From CALJUZ01 sp003387805 (GTDB taxonomy: Bacteria; Bacillota; Limnochordia; Limnochordales; ZCTH02-B6): DNA of 48,899 bases. Where the stretch lies: the NCBI GenBank assembly GCA_937975235.1, contig CALJUZ010000006.1, positions 1 through 48,899 on the forward strand, written 5' to 3'. This document shows, in pieces, positions 43,637-48,899 of the stretch (position 1 is its first letter; the number at the start of each line of letters is the position of its first letter). Under the pieces are notes generated by a model that was not told where the DNA came from, ran no database searches, and was given only the letters and a program-made list of their open reading frames with translations. Made by a program: the position numbers and the translations under genes.

Positions 43637-44709
43637 CGGCCCGCCTCCATCTGCGCCAGCTGCTCGGCCTGCTCGGCCGCGGCCAGCGCGTCGATGGCTT
43701 CGTCCAAGTCGCCGTCGAGAAACTCGTTCAGCTTGTACAGCGTCAGGCCGATGCGGTGGTCCGTCACGCGTCCCTGCGGGAAGTTGTACGTGCGGATGCG
43801 CTCGCTGCGGTCGCCGGTGCCCACCTGCGAGCGCCGCGCGGCCGCGAGCTCCTCTTCCCGGGCCCGCCGCTTCATGTCCAGGAGACGGGCCCGGAGCACC
43901 CGCATGGCTTTCTCCCGGTTCTGCAGCTGCGACCGCTCGTCCTGGCACGTCACCACGATGCCGGTGGGCAGGTGGGTGATGCGGACGGCCGAGTCGGTGG
44001 TGTTGACGCTCTGCCCGCCTTTGCCGCCGGAGCGGAACACGTCGATGCGCAGATCCTCGGGGGAAATCTCCACGTCCACTTCCTCCGCCTCCGGCAGCAC
44101 CGCCACGGTGGCCGTGGACGTGTGGATGCGGCCCTGGGCCTCCGTCTCGGGCACCCGCTGCACCCGGTGCACGCCGCTCTCGTACTTGAGGCGGCTGTAC
44201 GCGCCTTTGCCGTGAATCATAAAAATGACTTCCTTGAAGCCGCCCAGCTCCGTCGGGTGGCTGCTGAGCAACTCCACCCGCCAGCGGCGCTCCTCCGCGT
44301 AGCGGGAGTACATGCGGAACAGGTCGGCCGCAAACAGCGCGGCCTCCTCACCGCCCGTGCCGGCCCGGATTTCGACGATGATGTTCTTGTCGTCGTTAGG
44401 GTCCTTGGGCAGCAGCAGCCGGCGCAGCTGCGCCCGCAGCTCCTCGGCCCGCTCCTTGAGGCTCTGCAGCTCGTCTTTGGCCAGCTCCCGCAGCTCCGGC
44501 TCCAGCTGCTCCTCCAGCATGGCCCCGGTGGCTTCCAGCTCTTCCTCCACCCGCCGCAGTTCCCGGTACGCCAGCACCGCGGGCTCCAGCTCCGCGTGGG
44601 CCCGGGCCGTCTTTTCCAGCTCCTGCGGATCGCCGATGACTTCCGGATCGCTGAGCCGCCGGGTCAGTTCCTCGTAGCGCTTTTCCAGCTCGGCCAGCTT
44701 ATCCAGCAT
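43633..44709 (-). CDS. prfA: Peptide chain release factor 1
   Basis: 358 residues from the ATG at 44709; a GTG at 44718 is possible, and neither has a strong binding site. RF1 reads UAA and UAG. MLDKLAELEKRYEEL starts the protein, GTGGEEAALFA is conserved and the GGQ motif lies in FRSGGKGGQSVNTTDSAVR. The start overlaps the end of the DUF1385 gene by about 10 bases. Confidence 0.97.
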   Translation of the reverse strand: MLDKLAELEKRYEELTRRLSDPEVIGDPQELEKTARAHAELEPAVLAYRELRRVEEELEATGAMLEEQLEPELRELAKDELQSLKERAEELRAQLRRLLLPKDPNDDKNIIVEIRAGTGGEEAALFAADLFRMYSRYAEERRWRVELLSSHPTELGGFKEVIFMIHGKGAYSRLKYESGVHRVQRVPETEAQGRIHTSTATVAVLPEAEEVDVEISPEDLRIDVFRSGGKGGQSVNTTDSAVRITHLPTGIVVTCQDERSQLQNREKAMRVLRARLLDMKRRAREEELAAARRSQVGTGDRSERIRTYNFPQGRVTDHRIGLTLYKLNEFLDGDLDEAIDALAAAEQAEQLAQMEAGR

Positions 44710-45682
44710 GGGCCGCACCCGCCCCCGTGCCGGCCCTGGCGGCTTCCGTCGCCGGTTCCTCCGCGGGCGCCGCCTGCTGCGCCGGCCCGGCCGCGTCCGC
44801 CTCGGTCAGCACGCCGTCGCGCGCGAGCACGCACTGCAGCGCCCGTATGGCCACCTCGATCTGGCTGTCGTCGGGCGCGCGCGTCGTCAGTTTCTGCATC
44901 CACAGGCCCGGCGTAGCCAGCCACTTAATAAGGAAGAACGCGTCGTCCCGGGCCGCGTGCCGGATGACTTCATACGACAGCCCGGCCACCAGCGGCAGCA
45001 CCGCCAGGTGGTACAGCACCCGCAGCAGGAAAGGCGGGCGGCCGAAAAACGAAAACACGAACACGCTGAGCAGCAGCACGATCAAAATGAAGTTGGTGCC
45101 GCAGCGGGTGTGGACGATGCTTTGCCGGCGCACGTTGTCCACCGTCAGCGGCAGGCCCGCTTCGTAGCAGTTGATGGCTTTGTGCTCCGCGCCGTGGTAC
45201 TGAAACACCCGCTTGATGTCGTCCAGGCGGGCGATGGCCACGATGTACAGCGCGAAAAACGTGATCTTGATCGCGCCTTCGATGAAGTTCAGCAGCACGT
45301 TGTGCGCCACGTAGTCTTGAATGAAGCGAATAATCAGGGCGGGCAGCACGACGAAGAGCCCGACGGTCAGCAGCAGCGCCACGGCGAAGGTGACAGCCAG
45401 CTCTTTGAAGCCCAGCTCTTCGCCCTCTTCCTCCGCCATCTGCTCGCTGGCGGAAAAGTTGAGGGCTTTGACGCCGATGACCATGGCCTCCACCAAGGCC
45501 GTCGCGCCCCGCACCACGGGCCACTTCAAAAATGGCCAGCGGGCCGACCACGGGCGCAGCCGCTCCTCCCGCACGGTCACCGTGCCGTCGGGGCGGCGCA
45601 CCGCGATGCCGAGGGCCTGCCGCCCCCGCATCATGACGCCTTCGATGACCGCCTGGCCTCCGTAATAAAACTGTTCGCTCAA
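44699..45682 (-). CDS. DUF1385 integral membrane protein (YqhQ-like)
   Basis: 327 residues, TTG start. YYGGQAVIEGVMMRG is the hallmark N-terminus; YHGAEHKAINCYEAG and VHTRCGTNFILIV are the other conserved blocks, flanked by about four membrane helices. Function is poorly known. It sits next to prfA-prmC, a common arrangement in Firmicutes. The C-terminal ~40 residues are Ala/Glu-rich and variable. Confidence 0.92.
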   Translation of the reverse strand: MSEQFYYGGQAVIEGVMMRGRQALGIAVRRPDGTVTVREERLRPWSARWPFLKWPVVRGATALVEAMVIGVKALNFSASEQMAEEEGEELGFKELAVTFAVALLLTVGLFVVLPALIIRFIQDYVAHNVLLNFIEGAIKITFFALYIVAIARLDDIKRVFQYHGAEHKAINCYEAGLPLTVDNVRRQSIVHTRCGTNFILIVLLLSVFVFSFFGRPPFLLRVLYHLAVLPLVAGLSYEVIRHAARDDAFFLIKWLATPGLWMQKLTTRAPDDSQIEVAIRALQCVLARDGVLTEADAAGPAQQAAPAEEPATEAARAGTGAGAAHAG

Positions 45683-45695
45683 GCGCCCGCACCCC

Positions 45696-45848
45696 TCACC
45701 GTCTGCGATAGTCCGGGCAGCGCGTCGCGTTGGGCCGCTCGGCGCGCCAGCACGCGTTGCCGTAGTTGTACTTGCACGTGTCGCACAAAAACTTGCTGCC
45801 GCCGAACAGCCCGTTCCACCAAGCCTTCAGGGAGTCCCAAAAACTCAC
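45696..45848 (-). CDS. Small four-cysteine protein
   Basis: 50 residues. The GTG at 45848 overlaps the hflX stop in GTGA and is preceded by GGAGGGGGAG. An amphipathic Trp-rich N-terminus (SFWDSLKAWWNGLFGG) is followed by LCDTCKYN, ACW and TRCPDY. Cys22, 25, 33 and 44 could bind zinc or an iron-sulphur cluster. The basic ending is YRRR. It lies between hflX and the DUF1385 gene, so it is probably co-translated with hflX. Family unknown to me. Confidence 0.72.
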   Translation of the reverse strand: MSFWDSLKAWWNGLFGGSKFLCDTCKYNYGNACWRAERPNATRCPDYRRR

Positions 45849-47200
45849 TCCGCTCCCCCTCCGAAGTCGTCCGCGGCCCCGCCGTCGGCGGCCGTCGTTG
45901 ACCGGGCTCCGGCGGACGCCGACGCCGCGCCGTCCGGGGCGGCCGCCGCGCCCGGCCCGGCGCCCTCCACCACATACCGCCTCAAGCGGCCGGCCAGCTT
46001 CGGCTCCACTTCCGCCTCCACCAGCACCGCGTCCTCGGCGTACTCCAGCTCGATGACGCGGCCTTGCTCTTTCAGCGCGGCCAACGCCGCCCCCGCGTCG
46101 TAGGGGATGCGGAAACGGCGCCGCGCGTACGCGACGGGCAACGCCTCGGCCAGCATGGCCCGCAGCTCGTCCAGGCCGTCGCCGGTCAGCGCGGACACCG
46201 CCACGCCCCGGGGCGTGCTCTGGGCCCGCTCCAGGACGGCCCGCGGGCGGGCCGCCGAATCAAGCTTATTAAACGCGGTGACCATCGGTTTGTCAAGGAC
46301 GCCCAGCTCGTCCAGGACGGCCTCCACCGCCGCGATCTGCTGGTCCACGTCGGGCCGGCTCGCGTCCACCACGTGCAGCAAAACGTCCGCGTCCTCCACT
46401 TCCTCCAGCGTGGCCCGGAACGCGGCCACCAGCTGGTGGGGCAGCTTGCGAATGAAACCGACCGTGTCCGCCAGCAGCGCCTCCCGCCCGCCGGCCAGCT
46501 CCACTTTGCGGATGGTCGGATCCAGCGTGGCGAACAGCAAGTCCTGCGCGTGCACGTCTGCGTCGGTCAGCGCGTTCATCAAGGTCGACTTGCCCGCGTT
46601 GGTGTAGCCCACCAGGGCGATGAGGGGCAGCCCCGCGCGCCGGCGGCCTTGCCGCTGCACCGCCCGGGTGCGCCGCACTTCGGCCAGCTCCCGGCGGATG
46701 TCCGCAATGCGCCGGCGGATGCGCCGCCGGTCCACTTCCAGCTGGGTTTCGCCGGGGCCGCGGGTGCCGATGCCGCCGCCCAGCCGCGACAGCTCCGCGC
46801 CCGCGCCCACCAGGCGCGGCAGCAAGTACGTCAGCTGGGCCAGCTCCACCTGGAGCTTGCCTTCCTTCGTGCGGGCTCTTTGGGCGAAAATGTCCAGGAT
46901 GAGCTGGGTGCGGTCGATGACCCGCACGCCCGTCAGCTTCTCCAGGTTGCGGGCCTGGGCGGGCGTCAGCTCGTCGTCGAAGACGACGATGTCGGCGCTC
47001 AGCTCCCACACCAGCTCTTTCACTTCCTCGGCTTTGCCTTTGCCGATGTAGTAGGCGGCCCGGGGCCGCTCCAGGGGCTGCACCAGCAGGCCGACGACGA
47101 TGCCGCCGGCGCTGTGCACCAGTTCGGCCAGCTCGTCCAGATCGTCGTCCAGTCCCACCAGCACCGCGCGTTCTCTCGGCTCCGTCAAACCGTGCGTCAC
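45845..47200 (-). CDS. hflX: Ribosome-associated GTPase HflX
   Basis: 451 residues, GTG start. HflX splits stalled or heat-damaged ribosomes. RAVLVGLDDDLDELAELV and YYIGKGKAEEV form the N-terminal domain; SRLGGGIGTRGPGETQLE is the linker. The G domain has GYTNAGKSTLMNAL (G1), DTVGFI (G3) and NKLD (G4). The C-terminal ~60 residues are Ala/Gly-rich and unusual. A TTG at 47188 has a better-placed GGGGTG and may be the true start. The T-run of a terminator hairpin ends only about five bases before the GTG. Confidence 0.95.
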   Translation of the reverse strand: MTHGLTEPRERAVLVGLDDDLDELAELVHSAGGIVVGLLVQPLERPRAAYYIGKGKAEEVKELVWELSADIVVFDDELTPAQARNLEKLTGVRVIDRTQLILDIFAQRARTKEGKLQVELAQLTYLLPRLVGAGAELSRLGGGIGTRGPGETQLEVDRRRIRRRIADIRRELAEVRRTRAVQRQGRRRAGLPLIALVGYTNAGKSTLMNALTDADVHAQDLLFATLDPTIRKVELAGGREALLADTVGFIRKLPHQLVAAFRATLEEVEDADVLLHVVDASRPDVDQQIAAVEAVLDELGVLDKPMVTAFNKLDSAARPRAVLERAQSTPRGVAVSALTGDGLDELRAMLAEALPVAYARRRFRIPYDAGAALAALKEQGRVIELEYAEDAVLVEAEVEPKLAGRLRRYVVEGAGPGAAAAPDGAASASAGARSTTAADGGAADDFGGGAE

Positions 47201-47208
47201 CCCATTTT

Positions 47209-47240
47209 AAAAAAGCCCTCTTCCTTATATGGAAGAGGGC
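47209..47240 (-). terminator. Terminator hairpin between codY and hflX (possible attenuator)
   Basis: A perfect 10-base stem (47215-47224 with 47231-47240) with a six-base loop is followed on the minus strand by six T (47214-47209). It ends the codY transcript, but it also lies in the leader of any transcript from the extended -10 at 47266-47274. Confidence 0.88.
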
Positions 47241-47265
47241 ATTGTCCATCGTTCCGGACGACGAC

Positions 47266-47274
47266 ATTATACCA
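47266..47274 (-). promoter_or_regulatory. Extended -10 promoter upstream of hflX
   Basis: The minus strand reads TGGTATAAT: TG, one base, then a perfect TATAAT. No good -35 is visible 17 bases upstream. RNA starting near 47259 would meet the terminator after about 20 bases and end after about 50. Confidence 0.5.
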
Positions 47275-47288
47275 TGCCGCGCCGGCCT

Positions 47289-48074
47289 TTAGGCCTCCTG
47301 ACGCTTCAACAGGTCAGCGTTGGGGTACGGGTAGCGCTGGCGCTCCAGCTCCTTGCGAATCTCGGGGTTGAGAATGCGCAGGTACGTACCCTTCATGCCC
47401 AAAGAGCGCGACTCGATGACGTTGGCCGACGCCAGCTTGCGCAGCGCGTTGACGATGACCGAGCGGGTAATGCCGGCCTGGTCCGCGATGCGGCTGGCCA
47501 CCAGCAGGCCTTCGTCGCCGTCCAGCTCGTCGAAGATGTGCTGCATGGCCAGCACCTCGGAGTAGGACAGGCTGCGGATGGCCGAGCGGGCCATGCGCTT
47601 CTCCTCGGCCTCGTCTTCCTCGGCCTCGTCAATGGCGGCCGCGATGATCATGCCGACGGCCGTCGCGACGAACTCGAACAGCACCAGCTCGCTCTCGTCG
47701 AAGTCGCCGTCCATGCGCACCAGCACCAGCGTGCCGACCCGGCGGGCGGCGCCCACGATGGGCACCAGGCACGCGTACTTCTCGCCGACGATGCGCTCGG
47801 CCTCGGGGCCCGTGGAAACCGCGCCCACTTTCAGGAGCGCCGTCGCCAGATCCTCGGGCATGCGGCCGGTGTCGAGCCACTCGGCGTCAAAGGGCGTCGT
47901 CTCGAACCCTTCCGGCAGGGCGTGGCCCAGCAGCTTGCCCTTGCGGCTGACGATGTAGACGCTGGTGTCCTCCATGACGTCCCTCAGCGTGGTGGCCACG
48001 TCCTGAAACTGGACGGAATTGCCCTCCCGCTGCAACAGCTCGGTTACCTTGGAGACCTTCTTGAAGAGAGTCAC
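47289..48074 (-). CDS. codY: Global nutritional regulator CodY
   Basis: 261 residues. CodY is a GTP- and branched-chain-amino-acid-sensing repressor of stationary-phase genes. The N-terminal GAF domain (~1-155) is followed by a winged helix-turn-helix with VASRIADQAGITRSVIVNAL and VIESRSLGMKGTYLRILN, as in Bacillus. The GTG at 48074 has GGAGG seven bases upstream; the TTG one codon earlier is too close. Unlike B. subtilis it is not behind codV-clpQ-clpY, and it has a ~175-base leader. Confidence 0.97.
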   Translation of the reverse strand: MTLFKKVSKVTELLQREGNSVQFQDVATTLRDVMEDTSVYIVSRKGKLLGHALPEGFETTPFDAEWLDTGRMPEDLATALLKVGAVSTGPEAERIVGEKYACLVPIVGAARRVGTLVLVRMDGDFDESELVLFEFVATAVGMIIAAAIDEAEEDEAEEKRMARSAIRSLSYSEVLAMQHIFDELDGDEGLLVASRIADQAGITRSVIVNALRKLASANVIESRSLGMKGTYLRILNPEIRKELERQRYPYPNADLLKRQEA

Positions 48075-48107
48075 CAAAATTCCTCCCTCTACCGCTTGGT
48101 TGTATTT

Positions 48108-48137
48108 TGTTCAAACGAGTTTCGTTTGGTTTGAACA
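48108..48137 (-). repeat. Inverted repeat in the codY leader
   Basis: TGTTCAAAC (48108-48116) and GTTTGAACA (48129-48137) are exact complements around a 12-base spacer that itself holds part of an alternative CAAACGA/TCGTTTG pairing. It lies about 20 bases upstream of the codY binding site and covers the stop codon of the candidate leader peptide. No T-run follows. It may be an RNA hairpin or an operator. Confidence 0.65.
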
Positions 48138-48236
48138 CCCAGGTAATAAACAATCGGAGGTATCTTCAAGTACCATCCAACGAGAAAGATGATTCAAATC
48201 TTTTTTATCTGCTTCGAGCAAACCCACATATTTCAT
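48111..48236 (-). CDS. Candidate codY leader peptide (41 residues)
   Basis: A short frame from the ATG at 48236 to TGA 48111-48113, about 14 bases after the predicted transcription start. It begins MKYVGLLEADKKDLNHLSRW and ends NQTKLV. Eight of 41 codons are Leu, with two adjacent TTA codons at positions 30-31, striking in so GC-rich a genome. The binding site is weak (TGAG). Being a real peptide is inference; alternatively the leader is non-coding. Confidence 0.4.
   Translation of the reverse strand: MKYVGLLEADKKDLNHLSRWMVLEDTSDCLLPGCSNQTKLV
48156..48178 (-). promoter_or_regulatory. Candidate anti-Shine-Dalgarno hairpin in the codY leader
   Basis: On the minus strand GGATGGTA (48171-48178) can pair with TACCTCC (48156-48162), with one bulged base and an eight-base loop. 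The same CCTCC could instead pair with the codY GGAGG at 48082-48086, giving two exclusive structures. Confidence 0.3.
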
Positions 48237-48257
48237 AAAAAACTCATTTTCAGATGC

Positions 48258-48287
48258 ATTATAACCGCCGCCGCGCGACCTTGTCAA
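48258..48287 (-). promoter_or_regulatory. Consensus sigma-A promoter of codY
   Basis: On the minus strand TTGACA (48282-48287) and TATAAT (48258-48263) are both perfect, 18 bases apart. Transcription should start near 48251, about 175 bases before the codY start codon. Confidence 0.88.
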
Positions 48288-48861
48288 TAGGTTAGTGAAA
48301 GATTTCTCAAACCCTTGCAAGTCCTTGCGGGAAAACGCAGAAAAGCGGCCGGCCTCCTTGTTTTTCCCTTTGGGGACGTTGCGCGGTGCAGTTCCTCATT
48401 AACGAGTGTAGTCCATTGAAAGACGTTCTGCAAGAAAATATCAATGTATTCACGTGGGTTTTCTATGACAATCGTGAGTTAAAAATGCGAAAAAACACAG
48501 CTTCCGGCTGCCGGCCGCGTCCGGAGTCATTTTCACAACGATTTGGGATGTTTCCTCAATGCAGGGTTTTCTTAGAGAAAGAGATGGGAATTTCGTTGCG
48601 AGCTCGAATTTTTCCGTAAAGCGGAACGAAGTCGACGCACGGCACCGCGCTAAGGAACGCCGCGGCGGTTCCCGGGCGCCGCACCACGGGTCTTCATTTT
48701 ATCGGTACCGACCGGCAGAGGAAAGAATCTTCGCTTTTTCCTCTCGACGGATCCGGCGCGCGCCGGGTGCTCCTGGCCGCCCGCAAAATTTCCGCTTTGC
48801 CCGCCGTGATGGCCGCGTGGCCGTGAATCCGCCCGGGCGCGACGAGTTGCGCCAAAGGCTC
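48288..48861. other. Gene-poor, partly AT-rich spacer between divergent promoters
   Basis: I see no supported gene here. The part up to about 48620 is clearly more AT-rich than the rest of the window; beyond that it returns to high GC. A weak plus-strand pair TTGAAA (48416-48421) and TATCAA (48439-48444), 17 bases apart, precedes a 44-codon frame starting with ATG at 48485. Neither is convincing. A 77-codon frame from the GTG at 48386 lacks a good binding site and any recognisable motif. Confidence 0.5.
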
Positions 48862-48893
48862 TTGACACCGGACGGGGGGTCTGCTACTATAAT
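48862..48893 (+). promoter_or_regulatory. Strong sigma-A promoter reading out of the window
   Basis: TTGACA (48862-48867) is perfect. A TACTAT at 48885-48890 lies 17 bases downstream, and a perfect TATAAT overlaps it at 48888-48893 with 20-base spacing. It would drive a plus-strand transcript beginning just outside the right edge; what it encodes is not visible. Confidence 0.75.
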
Positions 48894-48899
48894 TCTTGC

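Noticed and set aside
48078..48250. T-box or known riboswitch in the codY leader
   Set aside because: No T-box core sequence and no antiterminator/terminator pair with a T-run could be seen.
48237..48320. N-terminal extension of the codY leader frame
   Set aside because: This part contains the perfect codY promoter, so only the part from the ATG at 48236 could be transcribed from it.
48386..48619. 77-codon plus-strand frame in the AT-rich region
   Set aside because: No good binding site, no recognisable motif and mixed composition; kept only as part of the spacer description.

Overview
The window is about 49 kb of a high-GC, spore-forming, flagellated Firmicute that also has an outer membrane. 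Sporulation and Gram-positive markers (SpoIIID, a SpoIIQ-like LytM protein, Mbl, CodY, YwlE) sit beside Gram-negative envelope genes (LpxA, LpxB, LpxC, LpxD, LpxI, an Lpt set, BamA, Skp/OmpH) and the flagellar P- and L-ring genes flgI and flgH. This combination in a GC-rich genome suggests a Limnochordia-like diderm Firmicute. That placement is inference; no rRNA is present to confirm it.

Almost all genes lie on the minus strand, so read the layout from right to left. Region 1 (48899-38661): codY with a long AT-rich 5' region, hflX, a 50-residue Cys-rich protein, a DUF1385 membrane protein, prfA, prmC, a Sua5-type tsaC, ywlE, rpiB, upp and a WecA/TagO-type transferase. Region 2 (38579-30881): the complete F-type ATP synthase operon (atpZ, atpI, atpB, E, F, H, A, G, D, C), with a near-consensus promoter in front and an intrinsic terminator behind. 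Region 3 (30824-26278): the plus-strand pair of a class B PBP and a tiny membrane protein, divergent from spoIIQ-like, spoIIID and mbl. Region 4 (26085-20761): flagellar rod and ring genes flgF, flgG, flgA, flgH, flgI and flgJ. Region 5 (20699-170): an S55 peptidase-like protein, bamA, ompH, lpxD, lptF/G, lptD, lptC, lptA, a two-gene ABC system, lpxC, a nucleotidyltransferase, fabZ, lpxA, lpxI, lpxB and two further LpxB-family genes.

The order prfA-prmC-ywlC-ywlE-rpiB-upp-atp-spoIIQ-spoIIID-mbl-flhO-flhP-fabZ is the order I recall from Bacillus subtilis. The diderm-specific genes (flgA/H/I, bam, lpt, lpx) lie inside that framework. The set suggests coordinated placement of energy, envelope, sporulation and motility genes. 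LptB and any Kdo genes are absent from the window.

The most interesting unexplained items are: a candidate 41-codon Leu-rich leader peptide with tandem TTA codons in front of codY; an orphan ABC ATPase/permease pair where lptB might be expected; three tandem LpxB-family glycosyltransferases; a ywlE gene whose catalytic loop lies upstream of any ATG/GTG/TTG; and two long perfect inverted repeats inside the atp operon.
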